Positions 10,141-24,025 of a stretch of 60,000 nucleotides of DNA are shown here, one piece after another. This DNA comes from Cryptomeria japonica (Eukaryota > Streptophyta > Pinopsida > Cupressales > Cupressaceae): positions 911,657,009-911,717,008 of the forward strand of contig NC_081414.1 in NCBI RefSeq assembly GCF_030272615.1. Reading direction: 5' to 3'. The notes under the pieces are model-generated. The model had not been told where the DNA came from and made no database searches. It was given only the letters and a program-made list of their open reading frames with translations. The position numbers and the translations under genes are program-made. Numbering within the stretch: the first letter of the stretch is position 1; every line of letters starts with the position of its first letter.

Positions 10141-13100
10141 ATGGTTGAAACCCCTTCCCAAAAATCTAGGAGAGAAACTAAAGAGGCTCAAGAGTCTGCA
10201 AACATGAGTGTCTATGAGTATGACAATGATATCTTTTTCAATTCTGATCATACTACATTACCTAACATGGATGCCTATAGAAACATTCCAAATGTTGAGA
10301 ACATGGACACTATAAACAACAATGATACATATAATGACAATATGGACAACTTTTCTGTACATTCAGCAGAAGTAGAAGACACCATTATGAATCCCCATTT
10401 CAATCGATTGGTTGAGGAAATAATGACGAGAGATAGACAATACTTTCTACAAGTGATGGCACAAAGTGGAGCCAAGATCCCTCATGATTTTGACATGTCT
10501 CAAATAATGGAAAATCGACCTTTGCAACAAACTCACTCCAACATGGATCAAAGGAGGCCTAATAGTGGAGGCAATAGAGGACCACATATGGTGCCTGAAT
10601 CACCATCATCTTTGTTTAAAAAACCAGAGGTCCCACATACACATGGTCAAGCATATGATACTCACCTTCGCAGACCATTATGGAAGTCTTATGCAGAAAA
10701 ATATGCTCAATCACATACCAATGCTAAGGATCAACCACCAAGGCAATTGGATATTCAAAGGCATGCTCAAAATTTGGACACAAGGAAACCCCATGTCAAA
10801 TTTGGGGGCAACACACTAGAACAAACTCATGACATGCCTATAGAGTATGGTATACATGGACAAAGCAGATATTCCATTCCTCATCATGACTTTATACCAA
10901 GTGGTCCATATACGCAGCATCATTATAGACCTCCTCCATATGAGCATGTGTATGATCAATATCATCCATATATGCAACATGCTCCTCCTCCATTCGGTGG
11001 TTCAGGCATGGGGTTTGGTCCAAGAAGTCGATCTCCACCTAAGAGCAATTTGGAACAACAAATCAAGGATTTACAAAAGAAAATAGAGGACATAAATACA
11101 CCAAAGCCAACCTACACAATGAGAGACATATGTCCCTATCCATTTGACAAGAGTATTCCAATGCCTCCATTTCCTACACACTTTGCGATGCCTAAGTTTG
11201 ATAAGTACAGAGGAAAAGGGAATCCTAAGGCACATATAAGATAGCTTTTCACAACTTTCATTGAGGTAGCAGCAGAAGAGACATATTTGATGAGATTATT
11301 CCCACAAAGCTTAGGTGATCAAGCTATGGAATGGTTCTCCCAACTCCCACCTGGAATTAAGTCATGGGGTGACTTAGCAGAGCAATTTATCCAACATTTC
11401 TCATACAACATAGAGACAGACATATCAGTCACCACTTTGTGCAACACCAAACAAAAGGATGGAGAATCTTTTTCATCATTTTTACAAAGATGAAGGAATC
11501 TAGCCAGCAGATGCTCTTGTGAAATTCCACAAAAACAAATGGTAGAGATGTTCACCCAAAATGTTAACAAAGACATTGGTTATGACTTAAGAAAATCTTG
11601 TTTGTCCACCTTCAAGGACGTCATTGAAAAAGGCCTAGCGACAAAAAAGGTCCTAATTGAGCAAGGAGTCATAAAAATATTCAAGGAAAACAAAGAGGAC
11701 TATAAAGGAAAAGATAAGCCAAGATTTTGGAACAAAAACAAGAACACAGTCAATGATGGTGTTGTGGATGCCAATACGGTATGACCAAAAATCATTTTTT
11801 TTTGGATCAAGCTCTACAAACAATCAAGTGAATACTCAAACAACTTGTAGATCACAAAGGAAGTACACCCCATTGGGAAAACCACTTGAGTCAGTTTTCA
11901 AGAAGCTAGTGGCAAACAAAGTAATCACAATTCCAGATTTTCCTCCATATGAGCCAAAGGTCAAACCAAATTGGTGGAATGATGATGAATATTGTGAATT
12001 TCACAAGAGCAAGGGTCATAAAACAGGAATTGTCATCAACTGAAGAACATCATACAAGATCTTATTTATAGAGGTGACATTGAGATTTAAGGACACTCAT
12101 CCAATCAAGAACACGAGATGTTTAAGGAACCATTCCCAAAACATGACAAGGGAAAAGCTACAGCCACAGATGATCAAACCAACTATACTAGAGCATCTTA
12201 TAACTATGATTCAACTATCAATCACATCTCGATGGACAATTATGTCTCTACCATTATCATCAAGGACAAAACGCCTGAGAATTCTACCCAAAGACCCAAG
12301 ATTGTCCTAAAAGGCATTGGATCTTCTTCTGAACCAACCTTTGAATGTAATGTCACAACTCATCGAGGTAAATTCACTTTGCAAGGTGCTCTAGCTAAAA
12401 AAACCACTTCTTCATCAACCAAGCCTGAGTATGACCTTGTAGAATAGTTAGGGAAGACACCTGTGCTTATCTCAATCCTTGAGCTCTTACGCATATCCCC
12501 CGCACATAAAGATATTCTTGACAAAATCTTGAGAGACACTGTTGTCCCCACTGATCTGAACGTGGACCAGTTTCAAGCCATGGTGGGATACCTTTCCGTT
12601 CCACACTCCCTTACATTCATAGAAGTTGATGATGCCTCCGTCAGTCAGCCACATAATGCACCATTACACATTGAAGCCTTCATACACAAACATCGAATAA
12701 AACGAGTCCTGATAGATGGAGGAGCAGGTCTAAACATTTGTACATTGAGCACTATTAAACAATTGGGATATTCTGATAAAGCTGTGAATTCTACAAACAA
12801 AATTACCATCAAGGCATATGATTACAAAGAGCGTTCATCTAAAGGCACAGTCACCTTACCTCTCAGAGTTGGGCCAGTTACAAAGGATGTGGTTTGTCAA
12901 GTCCTAGACCTGGATCTCACATACAACATATTACTAGGACGTCCTTGGATTCATGAAATGAGGGAATTCCCATCTACATACCACCAATGCATTAAGTTTC
13001 CTCACAATGGAGTTAAAATAACAGTTAATGGAGATCCTAATCCATTCATATACTGCAATAACTTGAGACCGAAAACTGAGATGATCATTCCTAGTAATCA

Positions 13101-13858
13101 CGAAGTTGTCCCTTCTTCTGCATACATTGATCCTGAATCATTAAAACCTTTGACTTCAAAACAAGGTGAGCTTAAAGGCAAATTCTAGGACAAGGGCATG
13201 GGTGAATACACTTTGAATCAAACCATGTACTTACGACAAGTCATGAGTTCACCAAAATAATATGGAAGACCACATCCTAATAAGCAGGTATCTATCATTA
13301 TACTCAAATGGGACCCTACTATCTCTCAAAGATGGGGTCAACTGGAAGAGGAAGAGTTATACAAAATGCTTTACAAAGACCTTGAAAATGATACACAAGA
13401 TCACATCAGCATACCATGTGAAAAGTATGGTAAAGGGTTCAAGATTCTACAAAAATTTGGGTATGATGGCAAAAGCCCTCTTGGCTTAAGAAAAGAAGGC
13501 ATCATTGAACCTTTACAACCTGAATTGACATTCAAAAAGGAATGCTCGAAGGGAATTGGTTTCGTGACTTCCAAGGTCCACACTCAAAGGATAGAAGAAG
13601 CATAACAAATCAAAGCTACCAAAATTCAACAAGAGAATCACTATTCCACAGACTCTAATGAATGGGAATGGGGCTCAGACAAATCTGCCAGTGACTACGA
13701 GCATACTGAGACATTCAGAGAGCCCGATGAACCCATAGAAGAAGAGGAATTTTATGAAAAATTCAAAGTTGGTCAAGAAACAACCCCACAAGATCCCATA
13801 CAGTCCTTGCCTCTAGGTCCTAGGTTGAAATCTGGTGCAAGAGAACTCTTCCTAACTC
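10141..13858 (+). pseudogene. gag-pro: element B gag, protease and G-patch region
   Basis: The ATG at 10141 (MVETPSQKSRRE) fits the start of gag after the leader. A disordered His/Pro-rich region is followed by a capsid-like retrotransposon gag domain (about 11110-11700), a variant knuckle CX2HX4H (CEFHKSKGH, about 11995), and an aspartic protease with LIDGGAGLNIC at about 12706-12740 and LLGRPWIHEM at about 12930. A G-patch-like motif (YGKGFKILQKFGYDG ... GIGF) lies at 13427-13563. An acidic linker then runs until the sequence leaves homology with C. Breaks include a TAG at 11242, a TGA at 11491 where C has Trp, frameshifts near 11785-11810 and 12030, and a TAG at 12445 where C has Gln. Gag and protease would build and mature the particle, but this copy cannot. 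Confidence 0.8.
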
Positions 13859-15414
13859 TTTCTCTTTCTTTGTTTTGTTGGTGATATGCTTCTTTAGAAG
13901 CCATTGTACATGAATAAGAGCCATGAGCTCATGTGTGCTAGACTAGGTCCTAGTTTTAGGTCCTTAGTGAGTTTGTTGTGATTTCTTAGGCAGGGGAGGT
14001 TGAGTGTGCCAGGAGTGTGTGTTAGGCCTTATTGGCATGTTGATGTCCTTAGGATAGCCCAAAATAGGCTTAGGAGTCATGAAAAGCAACAATGACAAAG
14101 TTGCATGACAACTTTTAAAAGTTGTCAAGCAACTTTTCCACCCAAAATGGTCATAGACCCTTGTTGTACGTGGAGAGACCTAATTTTGGCACACCAACCA
14201 AGGAAAAGGTGGTATAAGTACTGGCAAACCCTAAATCAGTGGGTTGGATGTCAGAGATTGTACGGCCCTAGCAAAGAGATCAGACTGAGACTGTAAAACT
14301 GTTACCAATCAGTTTGAATGAAGAAAAACAAGCAAGTTAATGGATTGAGAAACATCTGAATCTATGTGGAATGTTTGTCATGGTGTAAATACTTTAATTT
14401 CAAGCAATTAGTTTAGGTTTTTATTTGCAGCTTGAGTGTGTTTGTAAATAGTTTGTAAATTGTCTTCTTATTGTCCAATTTTGGACAGGATTATATAAAT
14501 GAAGTCTTAACTCCATTCCCTGTTGTGGAACCACCATGAAACCATGGGGAATGGATGTGAAGACCTTGTACTATAGTCCCAAGCAAGCAGGGCCCTTCAA
14601 AATGTAGGAAGGCCAAGAAAAGACCTACTCCTAGGAGAGACTAGACAGTGCCCGTTTAGGAGAGGTTAGATTGCAGAGGTCTTGGAGAGCAAGGTTGGAC
14701 AGAGGAGAGTACATCCTTTGGAGGAGGTGTAGAGGAGTGTTAGAAGCATCATTGGTGTGAAGGAGGAGCCTCCACCAATCCAAACAAGGTGTCTAACACA
14801 CAAAACCTTCACTGTGACCCAGGCAGACCACAAAACCCTCACAAAACCCTTAAAAAACCCCAAAATTTGCCCTAGGCTCTGTACGGCCACTTAGAGGCCC
14901 AAAACCTAGAAAATCCTTGAGTCCTTGCCAATTGATTGGCAGTCCATTTTGAGATTTTTGGTTGTTTATGCATCGTTTGTGAGAGAAAGCCCTAAAGGAC
15001 CAAGTAGGAGGCCTAATTGGTCCTAATCCTTGTAGCCCTGTTTTGTAAGCAAAATCACAAAACAGTGAAATCGGTAGAAAGGATGAAAGTAGCAACTTCT
15101 TGGGTGCACATGGAGGGATGTAAAACATGTTTTAAGCCCTGATTTGACCTTGCTAAGACCTTGGAAGGTGTGGAACAAGATTAGCCCATATTAGCCATAA
15201 TAAGGGGTTTTGAGTCTCATGAGTAGGTGAGACCTTAGGAGCAGCAAAGCAACTCATTGGCGGGTGGATTGGGCAAGGTTGGGGGATTCCTCAAGAAAAG
15301 GAAGTCCTAGAGACCCTAGGGTGTGAGGAGAACACCAAGTGATCCAGGAAAAGGATCCAAGAGCATAGACTAGGCTAGTCTATCCCAAACCCCATCCCAT
15401 CAAAATCACATAGA
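13859..15414 (+). repeat. inserted chromovirus-LTR-like sequence (ends approximate)
   Basis: The polyprotein homology of B to C breaks off near 13858 and resumes at 15415. The interval matches, in opposite orientation and with clear divergence, the LTR at 57376-59025. The best stretch (GGAGGCCTAATTGG ... CTTGTAGCCCT) is near 15008-15042, and both copies have a palindrome around TGACAACTTT (here 14100-14134). It is most likely a solo LTR. I could not fix its ends or a convincing target duplication; GAGAAC at 13841 and 15417 is suggestive only. Confidence 0.5.
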
Positions 15415-18400
15415 ATGAGAACACCTGTCCCAGAATGCGCTAATAGCGATGATAATTTGGATTCATTCACGATCGAGACTAATGAGGAGAGTGCCAATGA
15501 TGACCTTGATAACTACCTCGACATACCTGAATATAACTGCATCTTCACTCTTAACCCTGCTAACTTCGAAGACATCAAAGGCCTTCCCCTTGTTCACCAC
15601 CAACTCATTGACTGGGACCATGAAGGACCTACACAGTTTGATACATTCCAAAATGATGAAGCTTTTATTGACTATCTTGGCATACGAGATGATCTTCCCC
15701 CTAGGGACCATAAAGCGGGATACACTATATAACTCAATAGCGTGGCATATTTTGGTGAGGGTGTCAGGGCTTCTAGTCACAAAAATATAAAAATAAAAAC
15801 AAACCAAGGGTCTTATGGCAAAAACCACATTGTGGCGTTGTCTGACCCCAAAAAAGTAAAAAGAAAGGATGTATCTGAGGGCGAGAACCTCTCTGAGGCA
15901 CCCGAAGATGGAAGGCTCGACATTCTCCCAGCATCATATGAGGAAAAGTCATCCATGTTGGTAGAGAAGACTATCAAAACGAACATTGGCACAGAAGAAG
16001 TTCCACACAACATATTCCTGGCTCAATCTTTGACAGAGTCAGAAAGGTCAAAATTCATAAGTTTCTTCACAGAATGACAAATCAACTTTGCATGGTCATA
16101 CGCTGATATGCCTGGATTGGATCCGGATTTGGTAATGCATCATTTGATAGTTAAACCAGGGGCAAAACCAGTGAAACAAAAATTAAGAAAGATGCATCCA
16201 CAAGTCATATTATTAGTCAAAGTAGAGCTTGAGAAATTATTAGATGTCGGATTCATAGGCCCAATCGATTACCTCGAATGGATCTCCAACTTAATTCCTG
16301 TTAGTAAACCAGATCGTAGTATCAGAATATGTACAGATTTCAGAGACATCAAAAAAGCTTGTCCTAAGGATGATTTTCCATTACCAAATATTGACTTGAT
16401 TGTCGATCTCACAACAGGTCATGCGATGTTATCTTTGATGGATGGATTCTCTAGTTACAATCAAATAAAAATCGCATCCGAGGATCAGCACAAAACAGCA
16501 TTCACTTGTCGTTAGGAAACTTTCTGTTGGAATGTCATGCCCTTTGGGCTAAACAATACAGGCGCTACATATCAAAGAGCCATGACTACTATCTTTCATG
16601 ATCTCATGCACGTTACTGTGGAAGATTAATTTGATGACCTCTTGGGTAAATCAATAGACAGAGATACACATTTGGACATACTTTCAGTCATCTTTGATCC
16701 ATTGGAAAAGTATAAAGTAAGATTAAACCTCAAGAAATGTGTCTTTGGAGTAACCTCTGGGAAGCTCTTGGGATTCATTGTATCAAAAAGAGGAATCGAA
16801 GCCGATCCAACAAAAGTCAAGGCCATCTTAGAGATGCAACCACCAAGAAATATCAATCAACTTTGATCTTTGCAAGGGAGACTCCAGTCCATACGAAGAT
16901 TCATAGCACAACTTGCAGATAAGTGTAATCCTTTTCAACTCTTGCTACATAGAAACATCAAATTCAAATGGGATGATAATTGTCAACAAGCTTTCCAGAC
17001 ACTCAAAGATTATCTTCTGAATCCACCAGTTTTGATGCCACCAGTTCTAGGTCAACCTCTATTACTATACATATTAGTTACTTCAATAGCACTGGGGGCA
17101 CTCTTAGCACAACAAGTTGCTGAGGGCAAAGAAAAGGTAGTATACTATATCAGTCGCACATTGGTGGGATATGAGCTAAACTACACACCAATTGAGCGTG
17201 CATGTCTCATTGTGGTCTTTGCTTCACAGAAACTATGACATTACATGCTAAATCATAAGACTAACTTGGTTGCAAGGATCGATCCATTGAAGTACCTTCT
17301 CAATAAAGCAACACTTACTGGGTGACTAGACAAATGGGTGATGCTCCTGAGTGAATTTGACATCGAGTATGTGGACAGAAAAGCAATAAAAAGACAAGTT
17401 ATTGCAGATCAGTTAGTAGATGCTCCCATGTTAGATGATGTTCCTCTAATTTTAGAATTTCCAGATGAATCCATTTTAACAGTGTCACATGCAAAGCCTT
17501 GGCAGCTATACTTTGACAGCTCATACACACAGCATGGGGCAGAAGCTAGCATCCTCTTCATAACTCCTCAAGGGGATTCTATACCAAAATCATATTGATT
17601 ATCATTTCCCTGCACTAATAACATAGTGGAATATGAGGCATTAACAACTGGATTACGGATTGCAGTTCAGTGGAAGATCCAAGAACTTCATGTTTTTTGG
17701 GACTGTAATTTGTCAAGCAACTAATGACTACCAAACAAAGGACAAAAAATTAATGCCCTATAAAAGAATGGTGGATGACTTGAAACAACAGTTCATGAAG
17801 ATAGACTTTAAGCAAATACCCAGAGAGCAGAATCGAGCCGCGGTTGCCATGGCTACAATTGCTTCACTAATTGATCTGCCACCGAATGAGACCTGCTATG
17901 AGTTCTTGGTGGATAACCTTTTGGTTCCCTCATATGAAATCACTCCTACTAAGATGATATGTGTTGTTGGTCCTGAGTCCCAGTTATATAGTTCCATTTT
18001 CGCATACCTTCATGACAATACCCTACCTCCTGATCTATCCAATAACCAACGTCGCACTTTCATTTGCCAATCTTCTCGATACGTCATTTTAGCCGATATC
18101 CTATACCATCGAGGTCTAGATGGCACTCTTCTTAGATGTTTAGAAAGCAATGAAGCTCAGATTGCATTACATGAAGTACATGAAGGGATATGTGGTCCAC
18201 ATTCTAGTGGTCCTACCTTAGCCAAGAAACTCATCGGGACTGGATATTACTAGCCCAATATGGAAAAAGATTCATATCAGTTTGTCAAAAAATGTAAGCA
18301 GTGTCAACTTCATGGAGACCTCATCCATGCGCTAACGCAAGAACTTCAACCAATTATGACTCCTTGGCCATTCTATCAGTGGGGACTCGATCTCATAGGC

Positions 18401-19238
18401 AAGATTCACCCTCCATCTTCTAACGGTCATAAATTCATCATCACTGCCATAGAGTATTTCACAAAATGGATCGAAGTCATGCCTCTCAGACAAGTCACTG
18501 GAAAACAAATTGCTACATTCATTCTCAACTATATCATTTGTCGATATGGTATTCTTGTTTCCATCATCACTGATAACGGGCGTCCCTTCAAAAATCAGGA
18601 TGTTTGTGAACTCTATGACCGCTTCCATATTACCCATCGTTTTCCACACCTTATTATCCCCAAGGTAATGGTCAAGCTGAGGCGTCTAATAAAACAATCC
18701 TCAAAATCTTGAAAAAGATAGTCGACGATGCTGGCCATAATTGGCATATCCAACTTAATCCCGCACTTTGGGCTTACCGCACAAGTGTCCGCACACCTAC
18801 AAGAGCTACACCTTATTCACTTGTCTACGGCACTGAAGCTATCTTTCCTATTGAGGTCGAGTTACCCTCTTTACGAGTCTCTTTGCAAAACATTATCAGT
18901 AATGAAGACTATAGGGTCTCTCGCTTACAAGAACTTGAATTATTGGATGAATGAAGACAAACTTCTTTTAATCATCTCAAGGCTTATCAACAATGAATGA
19001 GTTGCAGCTACAATCATAAAGTCAAGCCTTGCACATTTGAGGTAGGTGACTTGGTCCTCAAAGAAATCCTAAAAATCAACAAGATAGAGAGAAGAAGGGC
19101 AAGTTCGAACCAAACTGGCTTGGTCCTTACATCATCACAACAACATATGGATCTGGTTCATATCAACTCTCAACTACAGAGGGTGAACCTTTGGAGGATC
19201 CTATCAACAGCATGCATCTTCGCAGGTTTTACACATAG
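15415..19238 (+). pseudogene. pol: element B reverse transcriptase, two RNase H domains, integrase
   Basis: The frame aligns with element C along its whole length. Reverse transcriptase spans about 16150-16650, but the YVDD box has a TAA (16627-16629) in place of Tyr. The first RNase H lies near 17000-17240 and the second, Tat-type RNase H (LYFDSSYTQHG) near 17510-17780, with the reading frame shifting near 17660. Integrase follows: zinc-binding KKCKQCQ at about 18285, catalytic WGLDLIG at about 18380 and TDNG at about 18570; the Glu segment near 18680 falls in a frameshift. The GPY-type tail ends MHLRRFYT at 19238. There is no chromodomain. At least six stops are TGA where C has Arg, most simply CGA to TGA. 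The protein would copy RNA to DNA and insert it, but this copy is dead. Confidence 0.85.
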
Positions 19239-20302
19239 CTCTTCAAAGTATCCCAATTCAAAAATACAAAAAAAAAAAAAAAGTAAAGAGAAATAAATTC
19301 GCCCAATGGTGAAAACCACTTTAGTGGCACCCTAGGCAAGTACCATGGTTAAAATCAGGTCATCGACACCATGCATAGAGACATTGCTCCTCCCTCCTTT
19401 AGGATTCCATTGCATCCTTTCACTTTGCACACACTCACAACCTACTCATCCACAATAAACTTACCCATTCCCATCATGACTTGTTATTGATCTACCTAAG
19501 ATTGGTTAGCCATTCCTAATAATCCAACCTTTCCATCCATAATAGATCAGCTCCTATCTGTGGCTAAGGCTAATCCTACGTCTAGTGATGAGTGTGGAAC
19601 TGAGAGCATCTCCTATTCTAAGGAGTATAGTTTCTTCAACCTTTTCTTCAGTCTATATGCACACAATCCGCAATAAAGTTTCATCTTCTCCATAATAAAG
19701 TATCAGTTTCATGGATTCGGTCAGTTTCAAATGAGACACAGCAGCAACAATGGGCTTCAACAAATCAAATCTTTCAACAAACTCAAACAACATTATGGTT
19801 CAGTGCTATCAATCATTTTGTGAAAGTAAACATTGTGACCACAATCAAATAAGACTTATACAAGTGAAAAGAGACACTAAACTTGAGGACTACAGTGGAT
19901 GTTGGTTTCAAGTCTTGGTTTTCTTTTGATATTTATCTTTTGGTGACATGTCTTTTATCTTTTCTAGGATGTCTCTGACTAGAGATTTTATCTCCAAGAT
20001 GTCTTTGACTAGAAAGGTGAGGATGGGGTATCGTCACCTATTTTTCTTTCGTTGTCTGTGGATTGTCTCTTAGTAATGCTATGACTTATCCAAGGATATG
20101 AGGACACTATGAGTCTAGGATGAACTGGGGCATTCCTTGTTTGCAACTATCTTATCTCCATGCAAATAGGTACAATGACTTTATGGGTCGAACATATGCC
20201 TCAATTGTCATAACCTACTTGCCATAATAAAGCTCGATGATGATAACACACAAGAAGCTCTCACTTCCATATCTTCTATCTTTCATCCCCCTTTCTTGAT
20301 TG
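19239..20302 (+). other. element B sequence between pol and element C insertion
   Basis: Non-coding. It starts with a poly-A run (19263-19280) just after the pol stop. No open frame or repeat stands out. It continues across element C at 36371. Confidence 0.5.
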
Positions 20303-20307
20303 ACTTC
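20303..20307. repeat. target-site duplication of element C
   Basis: ACTTC at 20303-20307 recurs at 36366-36370, directly outside the two LTRs of C. The match is exact. Confidence 0.92.
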
Positions 20308-22113
20308 TGATGCTCTGCAAAAAGGATTAGAAAATCTGTTTGATGGCAACACACACAAGAGCACAAGAAACAAACGTTAGTGTTAGCAACAAAAGATTAT
20401 CCTAAACAGGCATATCAAGAGAGATATTAAGCATGAAATAGAAAGCATATAAACATAGAATGAAATAGCTAATCAAGATGCTCATAGTTGCTCCTCCCTT
20501 GTTCCTCTCCTCTCCAAGTCCCAAATGAGTGTAGCTCTCAGCTTTTAGCACTAGCCATGGATGTCATATGGAGATTCAAGATGGTTGAATATGATAAGCA
20601 AATACTATGCAAGAGTAGATAGTGATGCTATGAAAAAGCTCTATGCTAATGCCAGTATAACAACAATACTCTAAAATGCTTCTCCTTTTGCTTGAGGAGA
20701 AGGGTTCTATTTATAGAAGAAATAGGGAAATGAAGGGTTAAGATTGAGCAATCTTAACAAGGGTTAGGATTGAAAGTTGGGGATCCATGTGCACAATTGG
20801 CACCAATAAAATGGTGACAAGTTTCAACATAAGATTGGGTTGAGAGAAGAGGTTGGAGGCATTAAATGCCTGAGGAGACCTCATGGTTATCTAGAAGGTA
20901 AGGGTCAAGCCTAAATTAAGATTACCCATTGGATTAGGAGTTAATGCAAGGATAAACCTTTGTGCAAATGATTAAGAGATAATCATGGTCAAAGCATTAA
21001 TGGCCTGATGAGACCTTTGGGTTGGGTAGAGGTTGAGTCAAAACAAATGTTTTAACCATGTGGGAGGGTTGAATTAACCATTAATGGTTATTGGAGACTT
21101 TGGGGATTAAGTGGTTGAAGGTTGAAAGCTTTCAAAGGTTATCCAAGACTTTGAGCCATTTAGTGGTTGAAGGTTGGAAGCTTTCAAAGGTTATCCAAGA
21201 CTTTGAGGGTTAATTTGTTGAACACACAAAGCATTAATTGCTTTTCAAAGACTTTGGAGTCTTTGAGAAGTGACTCCAATTTGCTTAGGAATGTGACAAT
21301 ATTTAGGGGATGGATTAGGCTAATTAGGAAGGGTTTAGAAGAATTTAGAAGGGGTTTAGGCATGCAAGTGGATTTTGTAGGAAAATGCAAGTGGGAGAAA
21401 TTTTGGTATTTTCAATTAAAATAAAATCATTTATTTCAATTAAATGGTGTAATTTGCATTTGGATAAATATTCAAATAAATATTAATTTATTTAAATGAG
21501 AAAAATGAAGATAAAGCATTTAAAATGCTTGAAGACTTTGAGGGAAACCATTAAAGGCTTGAAGACTTTAAGGAAAACCATTAAAGTCTTAAGAAGACTA
21601 TAGAAGGAAGCCATCAAGTTTGAAGACTTTAAAGCCATCAAGTTTGACTACTTTAAGGGAAACCATTAAAGGTTTCAAGTGGGTGAGGATAAATAGGATT
21701 TTAAATAAATAATTTATTTAAAATAGTTGTGCAACTTGTTTTTGTAGGAAAATACAAGTGGGTGGAGGATAAAGGTGATTTAAATAAATTATTTATTTAA
21801 AATAATTGTGCAACTTGCTTTTGTAGGAAAATGCAAGTGGGTAGAGGATAAAGGTGATTTTAAATAAATGTTAATTTATTTAAATGTGAGAGAAGATTTA
21901 ATTAAATAAATATGATTTATTTATTTAATTAATGGTCTGAATTTGGTTAAGTGAATTAAATCAAATAAATTGAATAATTTATTTAATTAATAGGAGAATA
22001 GGGTTAAGATGAATTAATTAAATATTAATTTAATTAATTATTAATTGATGGTTAAATAATCAAATAAATACTAAGTATTCATTTAATTAAGTGGACAGAT
22101 TTATGTGACTACA
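20308..22113 (-). repeat. 3' LTR of element C (1806 bp)
   Basis: Element orientation starts TGTAGTCACATAAATC and ends GCAGAGCATCA. It is AT rich at the U3 end with nested TTAATTAAATAAAT palindromes. It has internal repeats: a 40-base unit around AAAGCTTTCAAAGGTTATCC twice (21120-21210), GAAGACTTT units (21530-21670) and TTTTGTAGGAAAATGCAAG units (21375-21845). A minus-strand TATA box lies at 20709-20716. The ORFs at 21167-21424 recur identically in the other LTR and are not genes. Confidence 0.93.
20709..20716 (-). promoter_or_regulatory. TATA box in element C 3' LTR
   Basis: Minus-strand CTATAAATAGAACC is a near-consensus plant TATA box. It could drive read-out into B sequence lying to the left. 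Confidence 0.55.
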
Positions 22114-22126
22114 TTTGCCCCTCTTT
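22114..22126 (-). other. polypurine tract of element C
   Basis: The minus strand reads AAAGAGGGGCAAA immediately before the 3' LTR start TGTAGTC. Element B has the same tract at 40168-40182. Confidence 0.8.
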
Positions 22127-23990
22127 GAGACGGTGCGGTTTTATCGCGTCGTTTCAAAGAAAGAAAAATAGGTGTGAAGAAATGCCCCATAAAATGTAAA
22201 TTTAATGGGTGGTATGCCCCCTCGAGAGATGGGCCGAATTTTTTTTTTTTGAAAAATCGGGCGGTCTCTCGAAAAAGAATGAAAAGTGGAGGGGAGGTAG
22301 AATAGAAGAAATTAGAACTAATGATGAAAGAATGGGAGAAAATGTAGTGAATATGAAGAAACAACAAGCCAACGAATACCCTGAGGTCATGCAAGAGATA
22401 CATAGCAGATGTAGTGTGGGGTTTGGATTGATGCTATACAATTGATCAAAATTGTTTGGACAATCTGGTGCAATCGGTTTAATTGCCCCGGTCAAGTCAA
22501 AGCGTGACAGTTGATGTCAGTTGGTCGCTTGGACATGATAAAGTCTGAGTAAGTGAATCAAAGTGACCTGATGTGACTTAGACAATTGATGTAATTGCCC
22601 GATGAAGTCAAGGTATATGAAGCAAAATACTCGTTGAGACGTAGACAATTGATGTAATTGTCCGTTGGATTGTGTTTGATTGGCTAATCAATTGATAGTA
22701 TGTGCGTGTGATGGATGGTTGTGGGGAATCATGGTAGCCCCGTTGAGACTAGGTCATTATGATAAATGCCTGATGTAGTCTAGGATTACCATAATCGATT
22801 ACCTGTTGAGACCCGAAGATACTTGATCAGAGTATCTGTTGATAGTCTAGGTGTGTGTGAGACGATGTATCTGTGCAGATAGAGTAACTTTCTTGACTTA
22901 TTGGATGACTTAGGATAGGAAACACAATCCCTCCTAGTTAGAGATGGATGGTGATGAACGTGGCTTGATTAGGCTGATTGGGACACGATGTAGGGTATGT
23001 GATGCTGATTATTGAGATGGGGAGGGTATGAATGGAAGAAGAGGAAAATAGAGTATCCATTGTTATGACTATGTATGCATGATATGCAGCTATTATGAAT
23101 GTATGGATGGGTGGAATGCAACGAAATGCAGTATATACAGATGAGATGGAATGACGATCCATAGTGCTCTATTTTCATCATTGAGCTTTAAAATGTTGTA
23201 AGAAAATACAAGCAACTTGACATAAAGATTCAAGATGACCAGAGTCTTTCTTACATGGATTTTGATATAGCAAGTTAATACAAGCAACTTGATATAATGG
23301 ATCAAGTTGACCTGAGTATTGCTTGCGGAACAGATAAGGATTATCTCCTTTCATGCATGACTTGGATCGTCCTCCTTGATCTTAGGCTGATCATATCCTG
23401 AGACAAGTGCATACCGTACTAAGAAAATAAAACCTTTATCCAAATTGGATGAGAAGGAACCAAAGAATGAGCATTGTACCTGTAAACAAACAATATATAC
23501 ATAAAGAATAAAAGAATATGGATCCTTGGTAATGGTTCATGTTCATATGGTCGAGGTATACGCTGTAGTCAGCAAGCCGTAATGATCTAGGATTGCATTT
23601 TTGCCTATGATCACATAGCTTAGTGAACTTCCCACGTAGACACCATTAGTACATGCCCCAGAACTTCATCGGAAATAATGCGCAAACGATACAAACAATG
23701 CTAAAAGATTCTGATACAGATAAACAAACAATTGAACTCACAAATCAACCAAGTATTTGATAGCTTAACAGAATTTTCTTGTCAAAGAAAATGTCGTCTT
23801 GTCTTTGTTTTGGTAAGGAAGGATGCATCCTTGTTGAAAAGACAGTTTGATTGTTGATGTTGATTGTTTTGGTCGAGTGATAAGTGGTCATTTGTGTGAG
23901 TATTTGTCAATGCTTGTTTTGGTATCTGCATGGATGAATATGTACAATGTGTTGCCATGTTTTTGTGTGATTTTTGATGGGTTTTCTGAC

Positions 23991-24025
<35 letters not shown>

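Noticed and set aside
21167-21424. An 85-codon frame found identically at 35419-35676, looking like a conserved gene
   Set aside because: Both copies lie in the two LTRs of element C; identity reflects LTR duplication, not selection.
23994-24023. Run of about 30 T as the poly-A tail of a retroposed insertion
   Set aside because: No target duplication or LINE/SINE body could be recognised next to it; more likely a simple repeat in the 3' region of C.
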